This document shows positions 53,164 through 62,089 of a stretch of 64,000 nucleotides of DNA, piece after piece; within the stretch, counting starts at the first letter, position 1, and each line of letters opens with the position of its first letter. Where the stretch lies: positions 1 through 64,000 of the forward strand of contig DXVO01000008.1 in assembly GCA_019417325.1 (NCBI GenBank). Direction: 5' to 3'. Below the pieces are notes generated by a model that saw nothing but the letters and a program-made list of their open reading frames with translations, made no database searches and was not told where the DNA came from. The stretch is from Parabacteroides sp. Lineage in GTDB: Bacteria; Bacteroidota; Bacteroidia; Bacteroidales; Tannerellaceae. The translations under genes were made by a program, and so were the position numbers.

Positions 53164-53388
53164 ATGTGGCAGGATATAGCAATCATCATTATCGGTATTT
53201 TTGTCGTTGTCAACATCGGCTTTAAAATATACAAATTTCTGACACGCCCCACAACTAAAAACAATCCTTGTTGCGGTTGCCGGGGATGTAACCTAAAGAA
53301 AGAAATAAATGCCAATAAATCAGCTAAAAACAAAAACTTAACCAAATCTTCCACCCCGCCATCTAAAGATAGACCATGCTGTAAATAA
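53164..53388 (+). CDS. FeoB-associated cysteine-rich membrane protein
   Basis: A 74-residue protein with one N-terminal membrane helix (about residues 4-22, DIAIIIIGIFVVVNIGF) and a cytoplasmic tail with NPCCGCRGCNLK, plus CC at the C-terminus. The cysteine pattern and position, 5 bp after feoB, match the FeoB-associated Cys-rich family, thought to assist Fe(II) transport or sense iron. The rest of the tail is Lys/Asn/Ser-rich linker. It is the last gene before the dnaK regulatory region. Confidence 0.75.
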   Translation: MWQDIAIIIIGIFVVVNIGFKIYKFLTRPTTKNNPCCGCRGCNLKKEINANKSAKNKNLTKSSTPPSKDRPCCK

Positions 53389-53412
53389 CTATCGTTGACA
53401 ACTTCTGCCGTA

Positions 53413-53493
53413 TTGTCATGATTTATGACAAGAGAACTTTTCCAATCCTTCCGTTGTTACTTTGGCATATGATTTGTACAACAATTTGTGCAA
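53413..53493. promoter_or_regulatory. Inverted and direct repeats upstream of dnaK, possible control region
   Basis: TTGTCAT (53413-53419) and ATGACAA (53425-53431) form a 7-5-7 inverted repeat, and TTTGTACAAC (53473-53482) and TTTGTGCAAC (from 53485) form a direct repeat with a 12-bp period. They lie 57-137 bp before the dnaK start. They do not match CIRCE. Confidence 0.35.
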
Positions 53494-53549
53494 CTCGATT
53501 AGAGTAGCAATTATAAAGGAAATAATAACAATTAAAATATTTATCAATT

Positions 53550-55469
53550 ATGGGAAAGATTATAGGTATTGACTTAGGAACAACGAACTCCTGCGTTGCA
53601 GTATTGGAAGGTAACGAACCTGTTGTTATTGCAAACAGCGAAGGTAAAAGAACTACTCCATCTGTTGTCGCATTTGTTGAAGGTGGCGAACGTAAGGTTG
53701 GTGATCCGGCAAAACGCCAGGCTATTACAAACCCTGAAAAGACAATATTCTCTATTAAACGTTTCATGGGTGAAACTTACGACCAGGTCCAAAAAGAAAT
53801 ATCCCGTGTACCTTATAAGGTAGTACGTGGTGACAATAATACTCCACGCGTAGATATCGATGGTCGTTTATATACTCCACAGGAAATATCAGCAATGGTT
53901 CTTCAGAAAATGAAGAAAACTGCAGAAGATTATCTGGGACAAGAGGTAACAGATGCTGTTATCACTGTTCCTGCTTACTTTAGCGATGCACAACGTCAAG
54001 CGACTAAAGAAGCTGGCGAAATTGCAGGATTGAATGTTCGCCGTATTGTAAACGAACCGACTGCCGCTTCTTTAGCTTACGGTTTGGATAAGAGCAATAA
54101 AGATATGAAAATTGCTGTATTTGACTTGGGTGGCGGTACATTTGATATCTCTATCCTGGAATTAGGAGATGGTGTATTCGAAGTAAAATCCACAAATGGT
54201 GACACTCACCTAGGTGGTGATGACTTCGACCACGTAATCATCGACTGGCTAGCTGAAGAATTCCAGCGCGAAGAAGGTGTTGACTTACGTAAAGATCCGA
54301 TGGCTTTGCAACGTTTGAAAGAAGCTGCAGAAAAAGCAAAAATCGAATTGTCAAGCACAACAAGCACAGAAATCAATTTACCGTATATCATGCCGGTAAA
54401 CGGTGTGCCTAAACACCTTGTAAAGACATTGACTCGTGCTCGATTCGAACAGTTGGCAGACAGCTTGATTCAAGCTTGTATCGAACCATGCCGTCAAGCA
54501 CTGAAAGATGCCAACATGAGCACCTCGGACATTGACGAAGTAATCCTGGTTGGTGGTTCAACACGTATTCCTGCAATACAGGCAATCGTTGAAAAATTCT
54601 TTGGTAAAGCTCCGTCAAAAGGTGTTAACCCGGATGAAGTTGTTGCTGTTGGTGCAGCAATCCAAGGTGGTGTATTGACAGGTGAAGTGAAAGATGTATT
54701 ATTGCTGGATGTTACTCCGCTGTCATTAGGTATCGAAACAATGGGTGGTGTGATGACTAAATTAATCGAGTCTAACACAACTATTCCGACTAAGAAATCT
54801 GAAGTATTCACAACTGCTGTTGACAACCAGCCATCTGTAGAAATCCATATCTTACAGGGAGAACGTTCTTTAGCTAAGGACAATAAATCAATCGGTCGCT
54901 TCCACCTCGATGGAATTCCTGCTGCACAACGTGGTATACCTCAAATTGAAGTAACTTTCGATATTGATGCAAATGGTATTCTGAATGTTTCTGCAAAAGA
55001 TAAAGGAACCGGTAAAGTACAGAGTATCCGTATCGAAGCTTCCAGCGGTTTGAGCGATGACGAAGTTAAACGTATGAAAGAAGAAGCTGCTGCCAATGCT
55101 GAAGCAGACAAAAAAGAAAAAGAACGTATCGACAAGCTGAACCAGGCTGACAGTATGATTTTCCAAACTGAAAAACAGTTGAAAGACCTGGGAGACAAAC
55201 TTCCGGCTGATAAGAAAGCTCCTATCGAAGCAGCTTTGAATAAGCTGAAAGAAGCTCATAAAGCTCAGGATATCGCAGGTGTCGATGCTGCTATGGCAGA
55301 ACTAAATAGTGTATTCCAGGCTGCAAGTCAGGAAATGTATAATGCTCAGAATGCACAGGGTGGTGCACAACCAGGACCGGACTTCGGCGGACAGCAAACT
55401 GGAGGTAACGCCGGAAACAATAAACAAGACGGTGGTGTAACAGATGTAGATTTTGAGGAAGTAAAATAA
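53550..55469 (+). CDS. dnaK: Chaperone DnaK (Hsp70)
   Basis: A 639-residue ATP-dependent chaperone. The nucleotide-binding domain has GIDLGTTNSCVAVLEG (5-20), IAVFDLGGGTFDISIL and VILVGGSTRIPAIQ; the substrate-binding domain begins about residue 390 (DVTPLSLGIETMGGVMTKLI) and the helical lid ends with a Gly/Gln-rich tail and VTDVDFEEVK, the usual C-terminus. No dnaJ or grpE is next to it. It has its own regulatory region and terminator. Confidence 0.98.
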   Translation: MGKIIGIDLGTTNSCVAVLEGNEPVVIANSEGKRTTPSVVAFVEGGERKVGDPAKRQAITNPEKTIFSIKRFMGETYDQVQKEISRVPYKVVRGDNNTPRVDIDGRLYTPQEISAMVLQKMKKTAEDYLGQEVTDAVITVPAYFSDAQRQATKEAGEIAGLNVRRIVNEPTAASLAYGLDKSNKDMKIAVFDLGGGTFDISILELGDGVFEVKSTNGDTHLGGDDFDHVIIDWLAEEFQREEGVDLRKDPMALQRLKEAAEKAKIELSSTTSTEINLPYIMPVNGVPKHLVKTLTRARFEQLADSLIQACIEPCRQALKDANMSTSDIDEVILVGGSTRIPAIQAIVEKFFGKAPSKGVNPDEVVAVGAAIQGGVLTGEVKDVLLLDVTPLSLGIETMGGVMTKLIESNTTIPTKKSEVFTTAVDNQPSVEIHILQGERSLAKDNKSIGRFHLDGIPAAQRGIPQIEVTFDIDANGILNVSAKDKGTGKVQSIRIEASSGLSDDEVKRMKEEAAANAEADKKEKERIDKLNQADSMIFQTEKQLKDLGDKLPADKKAPIEAALNKLKEAHKAQDIAGVDAAMAELNSVFQAASQEMYNAQNAQGGAQPGPDFGGQQTGGNAGNNKQDGGVTDVDFEEVK

Positions 55470-55492
55470 CATAGACTTCTCCCACATAAGAT

Positions 55493-55534
55493 AAAAAAGC
55501 GATTGCCGGATTAAATCCAACAATCGCTTTTTTT
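55493..55534 (+). terminator. Terminator of dnaK
   Basis: AAAAAGCGATTG pairs with CAATCGCTTTTT across a short loop, 24 bp after the dnaK stop, with a T-run to 55534. Confidence 0.85.
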
Positions 55535-55613
55535 ATGCCATAGACAAAGAATAACATCAACCCCCACCTGAAATACGGACTTAAAGGTTTACGGCATTAT
55601 TCCTTTACTATTA

Positions 55614-56402
55614 CTACATATCTCCCAAAACAAAAAGATCTGCATCTTTCCAGACCGGAAATTTTTGACGGAAACTTTCAAGGTCACTTTTAGACAGTAT
55701 ACATGTACGAGTTGCCGCATCGCGTTTGCCTACATCAGCCAATTTCTTCCCTTTGGGAGAAATTACCATCGAGTCACCACTATAGAGAAAACCTTTTCCG
55801 TCTATCCCAACACGGTTTACACCACATACATAAGCTACATTCTCTATAGCTCGGGCTTGCAATAAGGATATCCAGGCAACTCTACGTGCTTCCGGCCAGT
55901 TGGCAACGTAAATCAATACATCATATTCATTGCCAACATTCCTACTCCACACCGGAAAACGAAGATCATAACAGACTTGCAGGCAAATGTTCCAGCCTTT
56001 ATACCTAATAACAGTCCGTTTATTCCCGGGAGTAAAATGTTTATCCTCACCAGCCATCCGGAATAAATGCCGCTTATCATAAAAGGACGACTCCCCTTCG
56101 GGAGTTATAAAAAAGGCACGGTTAAAATACTTTCCTTCTTCTTTTGCTATAAAACTACCAACTACTGCCAGTTTATATTTTAAAGCCCATCCTTCCAAAG
56201 TTGCAACAGTTACACCATTTGCCGCATCTGCATTTTTTTCCACCTGCATAGAAAAACCCGTAGTGAACGTCTCAGGCAAAACAGCAACATCGGTCTTCCC
56301 GCCGACACGGCAAAGCAAGCTCTCATAATGTTCAAGATTTTTATTCAGATCTTCCCAAGCAATATGGGACTGGAGCATGCTGATACGCAAATTCTCTGTC
56401 AT
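55614..56402 (-). CDS. Nitrilase superfamily amidohydrolase (omega-amidase/YafV-like)
   Basis: Predicted 262 residues from ATG 56402; a longer frame to 56438 would overlap the upstream gene by 31 bp. The Glu-Lys-Cys triad is visible in VLPETFTTGF, YDKRHLF and LQVCYDLRFPVWSRN, the pattern of the YafV/omega-amidase branch that cleaves alpha-ketoglutaramate and related acids. AEAGED-like RMAGEDKHFTPG follows the lysine. Cytoplasmic. It ends a three-gene minus-strand operon (hypothetical, PlsC-like, this gene), starting 5 bp after the acyltransferase. Confidence 0.85.
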   Translation of the reverse strand: MTENLRISMLQSHIAWEDLNKNLEHYESLLCRVGGKTDVAVLPETFTTGFSMQVEKNADAANGVTVATLEGWALKYKLAVVGSFIAKEEGKYFNRAFFITPEGESSFYDKRHLFRMAGEDKHFTPGNKRTVIRYKGWNICLQVCYDLRFPVWSRNVGNEYDVLIYVANWPEARRVAWISLLQARAIENVAYVCGVNRVGIDGKGFLYSGDSMVISPKGKKLADVGKRDAATRTCILSKSDLESFRQKFPVWKDADLFVLGDM

Positions 56403-56407
56403 AAGAT

Positions 56408-56953
56408 TTAAATTTGGACGAAATTTTCCGGGTGGCAAGCCGTTACATCTCTATATTTTTCACGAATTGCATGAATATCCTTTTCTGCATCACCCGTAGG
56501 ATAAAATACACCTTTGAAACCGGCTTCCTTCTTCTTATAATCAAAATAAGCCATTAAGATAGGGACATTTGCCTTCTGAGCAATATAATAAAAACCTTTC
56601 TTCCATTCATCCACCCGCTTACGAGTCCCTTCTGGTGTCACTGCCAATTGAAACTCATTCCGGGTATTAAATTGTTCTACCATCTGGTCTGTAACAGAAG
56701 TCCGCTTATGGCGGTCTACCGGAACCCCTCCCAGCCAATTAAACAATAAATTAAATGGAAAGAAAAACCACTCTTTCTTAATCAAGAAACTGGCATTACG
56801 CCCTATGGAAGTATAAAAAAGTTTCCCGACAATAAAATCCCAATTACTGGTGTGCGGAGCAACACATATAACACATTTAGGCACATCTTCGATTAATGGA
56901 CCGAGTTTCCAGCCAACCAATCGAAGAAGTGCCTTACAAATAGCTTTCTTCAT
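56408..56953 (-). CDS. PlsC-like 1-acylglycerol-3-phosphate acyltransferase family protein
   Basis: A 181-residue acyltransferase. The HX4D motif is in VAPHTSNWDFIVGK, the phosphate-binding FNWLGGVPVDR and PEGTRKRVDEWKKGFYYIAQKANVPI are the other PlsC blocks. It is shorter than typical PlsC (about 240), like the small Bacteroidetes members. It probably transfers an acyl chain to a glycerolipid or a related acceptor at the inner membrane; the substrate is unclear. Gaps: 3 bp to the upstream small gene and 5 bp to the nitrilase gene. Confidence 0.83.
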   Translation of the reverse strand: MKKAICKALLRLVGWKLGPLIEDVPKCVICVAPHTSNWDFIVGKLFYTSIGRNASFLIKKEWFFFPFNLLFNWLGGVPVDRHKRTSVTDQMVEQFNTRNEFQLAVTPEGTRKRVDEWKKGFYYIAQKANVPILMAYFDYKKKEAGFKGVFYPTGDAEKDIHAIREKYRDVTACHPENFVQI

Positions 56954-56956
56954 TCT

Positions 56957-57247
56957 TTATTTTTCTTTACTTAGCTCTCCTATTTCCGCTCCGATAGCGT
57001 TTACTTCTTCCTGCAAATCAGCACGAAGCTTACGATAATAATCTTTTACCAACTTCTTATTGTCTTTTCCGTCAGTATGGTTTGCACGCGAAATAAAATT
57101 ATCCTGCATATCCAAAATCCGGGACAACAGTACATCTGCTTTTTCCAGATCTACACCTGGAATATACAGCTTACAAACCAATACTTCCAAGAATAAATCT
57201 CCGGCTACACAACCGATATCTTTCTTCAAAATTCTTCTCTTTGCCAT
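56957..57247 (-). CDS. Conserved Bacteroidetes hypothetical protein
   Basis: A 96-residue basic protein, predicted soluble and helical (KRRILKKDIGCVAGDLFLEVLVCKLYIPG; KLVKDYYRKLRADLQEEVNAIGAEIG). I do not recognise a domain. It is first in an operon with a PlsC-like acyltransferase and a nitrilase, 3 bp apart. A -7 element (TAGATTTG on the minus strand, 57271-57278) lies 23 bp before its start, which supports expression. Function unknown. Confidence 0.65.
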   Translation of the reverse strand: MAKRRILKKDIGCVAGDLFLEVLVCKLYIPGVDLEKADVLLSRILDMQDNFISRANHTDGKDNKKLVKDYYRKLRADLQEEVNAIGAEIGELSKEK

Positions 57248-57308
57248 AGTTGATTAATTTAAAATATCTACAAATCTACGTATTTCATTTATTAAATAAC
57301 ATCTACAG

Positions 57309-57340
57309 TTGGAAAAAAAGATAAAAAAGACGTATCTTTG
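57309..57340 (+). promoter_or_regulatory. Promoter of the glycogen synthase gene
   Basis: TTG (57309-57311) and TATCTTTG (57333-57340) are 21 bp apart. The start codon is 35 bp downstream. Confidence 0.65.
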
Positions 57341-57375
57341 CGCCCTGAATCATCTGATTATAAACAAAATCGTTT

Positions 57376-59034
57376 ATGAATAACGTAATATCAACGCCAG
57401 AATATCTTTTTGAAAGCAGTTGGGAAGTGTGTAACAAAGTTGGGGGCATTTATACGGTCCTTTCAACCAAAGCTCATACATTACAACAACACTTTAAAGA
57501 TAAATTAATCTTTATAGGACCGGATGTATGGAATAACTCTCTTCCCGCTGATTTTATCGAAGACGATGTTCTGTTCGCAGAGTGGAAAGCTTATGCAAAA
57601 ACCACAGACAGTTTAAAGATAAAAGTAGGCCGATGGAATGTACCGGGAACACCTCCTGTTGTACTCGTGGATTTTAAACCGTTTTTTAAAGAAAGAGATG
57701 CTTTCTTTTATTCTATATGGGAAAATTTCCAGGTAGACTCCATACACGCATACGGAGATTACGACGAGTCTTGTATTTTTGCCTATGCGGTAGGAAAAGT
57801 GATCGAAAGTTTTTACTATTATCATAAACTGGAAAATAAAAAAGTAGCAGCCCTATTCAACGAATGGATGCTGGGTATGGGTGCTTTATATATCCGGAAA
57901 CAAATACCGGCGATTGCAACCCTGTTTACCACCCACGCAACTTCTATCGGACGCTCCATTGCTGGAAACAATAAAGCTTTATATGCCTACATGAACGGCT
58001 ATAACGGCGACCAGATGGCACACGAGTTGAACATGGAAGCCAAACATTCTCTGGAAAAGAAAGCAGCATATTACGTGGACTGTTTTACTACTGTAAGTGA
58101 TATCACAGCACGTGAATGCCAGCAATTGCTGGATAAGGCTCCCGACATTGTCACTCCAAACGGTTTTGAACGTAATTTTGTACCCAATAAAAAAGAATAT
58201 CCGGCCAAACGTACCGAAGCACGCCGTGCATTACTCAATATGGCAGAGAAACTATTAGGATGCTCGATCTCACCTGATGCATTTCTCGTATCAACCAGTG
58301 GACGTTATGAGTACAGGAATAAAGGTATAGATGTCTTCATCGAAGCCATGAACCGGATACGTACTTCCGGAAAGCTGCAACGGGAAGTGGTGGCTTTCAT
58401 TATGGTCCCAGCTTGGGTTCGCGATGCCCGGAGTGACCTCAAAGAAGCCATAAAAGAAAATTACCGGACTACATCCCCCATGCAAATGCCATTCATAACA
58501 CATTGGCTGAACATGATGGAACAGGACAAAGTACTGAATCATATCTCACACGTAGGCTTTACCAATTCAGCCTCCGATAAGCTTAAAATCATATTTGTTC
58601 CCTGTTACCTGGATGGACACGATGGCATTCTGAATAAGCCCTATTATGACATATTAATCGGTATGGATGCAACAGTTTATCCTTCCTACTATGAACCGTG
58701 GGGATATACTCCCTTGGAAAGTATTGCATTTGGCATACCTACCATTACGACGGACTTAGCAGGCTTCGGCCTTTGGGCAAAGAAAAGCGTATCCGGGAAT
58801 AACATAAGCGAAGGCGTTACTGTTATCAACCGTAACGATTTTAATTATTTCGAAGTAGCAGATGCCATCACCGACTCTATTCTGACCCTCGTAGGCAAAG
58901 ATGAAAAGGAAATAGATAATATCCGTACAAGGAGTTTCGAGCTGGCAAGCAAAGCCGAATGGAGCAAATTCATTGTTTATTATGAAGAAGCTTTCAATAT
59001 GGCATTGGCAAAATCAAAAGAAAGAAATAATTAA
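57376..59034 (+). CDS. Glycogen synthase, GT3 (eukaryotic) type
   Basis: A 552-residue GT-B glycosyltransferase. The N-terminal LFESSWEVCNKVGGIYTVLSTKA is the GT3 donor loop of yeast/animal glycogen synthase; AALFNEWMLGMGALYIRK, TTHATSIGRSIAGN, CFTTVSDITARECQQLL and VTPNGFERNFVP follow in the GT3 order, and the C-terminal YPSYYEPWGYTPLESIAFGIPTITTDLAGFG is the E-x7-E region. GT3 enzymes use UDP-glucose, unlike the ADP-glucose GT5 group. It has its own promoter and precedes the phosphorylase gene by 102 bp. Confidence 0.92.
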   Translation: MNNVISTPEYLFESSWEVCNKVGGIYTVLSTKAHTLQQHFKDKLIFIGPDVWNNSLPADFIEDDVLFAEWKAYAKTTDSLKIKVGRWNVPGTPPVVLVDFKPFFKERDAFFYSIWENFQVDSIHAYGDYDESCIFAYAVGKVIESFYYYHKLENKKVAALFNEWMLGMGALYIRKQIPAIATLFTTHATSIGRSIAGNNKALYAYMNGYNGDQMAHELNMEAKHSLEKKAAYYVDCFTTVSDITARECQQLLDKAPDIVTPNGFERNFVPNKKEYPAKRTEARRALLNMAEKLLGCSISPDAFLVSTSGRYEYRNKGIDVFIEAMNRIRTSGKLQREVVAFIMVPAWVRDARSDLKEAIKENYRTTSPMQMPFITHWLNMMEQDKVLNHISHVGFTNSASDKLKIIFVPCYLDGHDGILNKPYYDILIGMDATVYPSYYEPWGYTPLESIAFGIPTITTDLAGFGLWAKKSVSGNNISEGVTVINRNDFNYFEVADAITDSILTLVGKDEKEIDNIRTRSFELASKAEWSKFIVYYEEAFNMALAKSKERNN

Positions 59035-59062
59035 AATACTCTCATAATTAGCGAGATAATAC

Positions 59063-59070
59063 TATCTTTG
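59063..59070 (+). promoter_or_regulatory. -7 element of the glgP gene
   Basis: TATCTTTG, a full match, 66 bp before the glgP start. So the phosphorylase can be transcribed separately from the synthase. Confidence 0.5.
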
Positions 59071-59136
59071 CACCACTTTTAGACAAAAAGAGAACTAAGT
59101 TTTTATATTTATTGAAACATTTTAAACTTCACGATA

Positions 59137-61704
59137 ATGAAAATTAAAGCGAATAACGCAAACAGCCCGATTTGGAAGGATGTTTATTCTCACTCCATGC
59201 TTCCTGAACCTCTACGCCCTCTTTACGAGATGGCAACTAACCTTTGGTGGGTATGGAATCATGAAGGTGCTAAATTGTTCGGTAAGATTGATGCAGAACT
59301 TTGGGTATCAACACAGGGAAACCCTGTGCTTCTGTTACAAAGTCTGTCTTACAAACGTATTGAAGAAATTATGGCTGACGACGTATTAATGTCTGAAATC
59401 AAAGCCGTTTATTCAATCTTCAGAGATTACGTTGATGCAAAACCGGATAAAACTAAACCGTCTGTAGCTTATTTCAGTATGGAATATGGTTTAACCAACA
59501 TTCTGAAAATCTATTCTGGAGGTTTAGGTGTATTAGCAGGGGATTATTTGAAAGAAGCCAGCGATAGCAACATTGACCTGACAGCTGTCGGTTTCTTATA
59601 TCGTTACGGTTATTTCACTCAGTCTTTGTCTATGGATGGACAACAGATTGCCAACTACGAAGCGCAGAATTTCAATGCACTGCCTCTTACACAGGTTTTA
59701 CAGTCAAATGGCGAGCCGATGGTTTTGGAAGTACCTTATCCCGGACGTATCGTTTACGCTCATATCTGGAAAGTAAGTGTAGGACGTGTTCCTTTATATT
59801 TAATGGATACGGACATTCCTCAGAACAGTGAATGGGACCGTTCCATTACACACCAATTATATGGTGGCGACTGGGAAAACCGTATGAAACAGGAATACCT
59901 GTTAGGTATCGGTGGTATCCTGATGTTAAATAAATTAGGCATCAAAAAACAAATCTATCACTGTAACGAAGGACATGCAGCCCTTATCAACGCACAGCGT
60001 TTGGTTGATTATATCCAAAACGACGGTCTGGCATTCAACCAGGCATTGGAAGTTGTTCGTGCTTCTGCCCTTTACACAGTTCACACTCCGGTTCCTGCCG
60101 GACACGACTATTTTGATGAAGGTCTGTTCGGTCGCTACATGGGAGAATTCCCAGGCAAGTTAGGAATCAGCTGGCAGGAATTCATTGATATGGGACGTGA
60201 AAACCCCGGTTCAAACGAGAAATTCTCCATGAGCGTATTTGCTTTGAATACGTGTCAAGAAGCAAACGGCGTAAGCTGGCTGCACGGAAAAGTATCACAA
60301 CACATGTTTGCTCCGGTTTGGAAGGGTTATTTCCCCAGCGAATTACATGTAGGTTATGTAACTAACGGTGTACATATGCCAACTTGGGCATCCACCGAAT
60401 GGAAACGTTTCTTTGCCGAACGTCTTGACAAGAAGTTCTTCAAAGACCAGTCTAACAAAAAATACTGGGAAGCTATACAAAATATAGCCGACGATGATAT
60501 TTGGGCTATCCGCAGAACATTGAAAGACAAGCTCATTTCATATATCAAGAGTGAGTACAAGGCGAATTGGTTGAAAAACCAAGGTGATCCTGCCAAAGTT
60601 GTATCCGTTCTCGACAAGATCAATCCGAATGCATTAATGATCGGTTTCGGACGTCGTTTTGCAACATATAAACGTGCTCACTTATTATTTACAGACCTGG
60701 AACGTCTGGCTAAGATTGTAAACAACGAACAATATCCAATCCAGTTTGTATTTACTGGTAAAGCTCACCCGGCAGACGGTGGCGGACAGGGATTGATTAA
60801 ACACATTGTTGAAATTTCACGCCGTCCGGAATTCTTAGGTAAGATTATCTTCCTTGAAAACTACGATATGCGTTTGGCACGTCACCTGATTGCAGGCGTC
60901 GATGTTTGGTTAAATACTCCGACACGTCCATTGGAAGCTTCCGGAACATCCGGCGAAAAAGCAGAAATGAACGGTGTATTGAACTTCTCCGTATTAGACG
61001 GATGGTGGTATGAAGGTTACAAAGAAGGAGCTGGTTGGGCTTTGACCGACAAGCGTACTTATGAGAACCAGCAATATCAGGACCAGTTGGATGCCGCTAC
61101 TATCTACCATACATTGGAAACAGAAATTATTCCGTTGTATTATGCAAAGAACAGTAAAGGATATTCTCCTGAATGGGTTCAATACATCAAGAACTCAATG
61201 TCTCAGATTGCACCGGATTATACAATGAAACGTATGTTGGACGACTATGTTAGCCGTTTCTACAATAAGTTGGCAACCCGTTCTGCACATTTATCGGAAA
61301 ACGGCTTTGCAATAGCTAAAGAAATTGCTACATGGAAAGAAGAAGTTGCAGAACATTGGGATAGCTTCCAGGTTGAATCATTCACCAGCAATATGGACTT
61401 CAATGCAGACGGGCCGGTTGTAGGACAGGATTACAAGTTCAATTTAGTGATCGACCGTCACGAACTACAAGGTATGTTAGGCGTGGAAATGGTTGTAACT
61501 AAAGAAAACGAAAAACATCAGTTGGAAATACTATCTGTAGAACCGTTCAAGCTGAAAAAAGAAGAAGGTTCTAAATTATTCTTTGAACTTACAACAACAC
61601 CAAGTGAAGCTGGTATCCACAAAGTAGGTTTCCGCGTTTATCCTGTAAATAAAGAATTGCCTCATCGTATGGACTTCGCGTATGTTCGTTGGATTCAGAA
61701 TTAA
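59137..61704 (+). CDS. glgP: Alpha-glucan (glycogen/maltodextrin) phosphorylase, GT35
   Basis: An 855-residue PLP-dependent phosphorylase that releases glucose 1-phosphate from alpha-1,4 glucans. It is of the short, archaeal/bacterial alpha-glucan phosphorylase branch: LYEMATNLWWVWNHEGAKLF at the start, SMEYGLTNILKIYSGGLGVLAGDYLKEASD, GYVTNGVHMPTW, FGRRFATYKRAHLL and the PLP region EASGTSGEKAEMNGVLNFSVLDGWW. The C-terminal 130 residues form an extra beta domain. Together with the GT3 synthase just upstream it sets storage versus release of glycogen. A terminator follows. Confidence 0.95.
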   Translation: MKIKANNANSPIWKDVYSHSMLPEPLRPLYEMATNLWWVWNHEGAKLFGKIDAELWVSTQGNPVLLLQSLSYKRIEEIMADDVLMSEIKAVYSIFRDYVDAKPDKTKPSVAYFSMEYGLTNILKIYSGGLGVLAGDYLKEASDSNIDLTAVGFLYRYGYFTQSLSMDGQQIANYEAQNFNALPLTQVLQSNGEPMVLEVPYPGRIVYAHIWKVSVGRVPLYLMDTDIPQNSEWDRSITHQLYGGDWENRMKQEYLLGIGGILMLNKLGIKKQIYHCNEGHAALINAQRLVDYIQNDGLAFNQALEVVRASALYTVHTPVPAGHDYFDEGLFGRYMGEFPGKLGISWQEFIDMGRENPGSNEKFSMSVFALNTCQEANGVSWLHGKVSQHMFAPVWKGYFPSELHVGYVTNGVHMPTWASTEWKRFFAERLDKKFFKDQSNKKYWEAIQNIADDDIWAIRRTLKDKLISYIKSEYKANWLKNQGDPAKVVSVLDKINPNALMIGFGRRFATYKRAHLLFTDLERLAKIVNNEQYPIQFVFTGKAHPADGGGQGLIKHIVEISRRPEFLGKIIFLENYDMRLARHLIAGVDVWLNTPTRPLEASGTSGEKAEMNGVLNFSVLDGWWYEGYKEGAGWALTDKRTYENQQYQDQLDAATIYHTLETEIIPLYYAKNSKGYSPEWVQYIKNSMSQIAPDYTMKRMLDDYVSRFYNKLATRSAHLSENGFAIAKEIATWKEEVAEHWDSFQVESFTSNMDFNADGPVVGQDYKFNLVIDRHELQGMLGVEMVVTKENEKHQLEILSVEPFKLKKEEGSKLFFELTTTPSEAGIHKVGFRVYPVNKELPHRMDFAYVRWIQN

Positions 61705-61725
61705 TTACATCACTTCTAAATAATT

Positions 61726-61764
61726 AAAAAAGAGACAGTTTCATCACGAGACTGTCTTTTTTTG
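61726..61764 (+). terminator. Terminator of glgP
   Basis: AAAGAGACAGT pairs with ACTGTCTTTTT around a short loop, 22 bp after the stop, with a run of seven T. Confidence 0.85.
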
Positions 61765-62005
61765 TTACTTACGACCAATACAAGCTCACAACTTCTCCTG
61801 TTTATCACCAGAAGCCTACCCAACTGTCACCAGATTTGCAGTTGCGTTGGTTTATCCCCGTCACTTTCTCAGTCTCCGGCAGCCGGATTGGGACGGCAGC
61901 CGCTTGCTTGTCGGTATCTCATTTTATTTTTTTAGCATCTCAATCCATAATTACGAATTAAGCACAAGCTAAATATAATATGATAGCAAATCTCATATAA
62001 TTCAA
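61765..62005. other. Gene-free spacer between glgP and the FadL-type porin gene
   Basis: The first 150 bp are C/T-rich and less AT-rich than usual, with a CGGCAGCCG direct repeat (two copies, 17 bp apart, about 61876-61901). The rest is AT-rich. No ORF with a credible start, no promoter. Confidence 0.4.
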
Positions 62006-62043
62006 TAAAAAAGCCGCCCGGGATAAACTATCCCAAGCGGCTA
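62006..62043 (-). terminator. Terminator of the FadL-type porin gene
   Basis: AGCCGC and GCGGCT, with CGGGATA/TATCCC inside, form a stem at about 62011-62042; on the minus strand it is followed by TTTTTT. Confidence 0.8.
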
Positions 62044-62089
62044 CTGATATAAGTTGATCTATAGACTAAAAGATCAGGATATCAAATCC

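Noticed and set aside
53389..53549. CIRCE element before dnaK
   Set aside because: TTAGCACTC-N9-GAGTGCTAA is not present; the inverted repeat found there has a different sequence and a 5-bp spacer.
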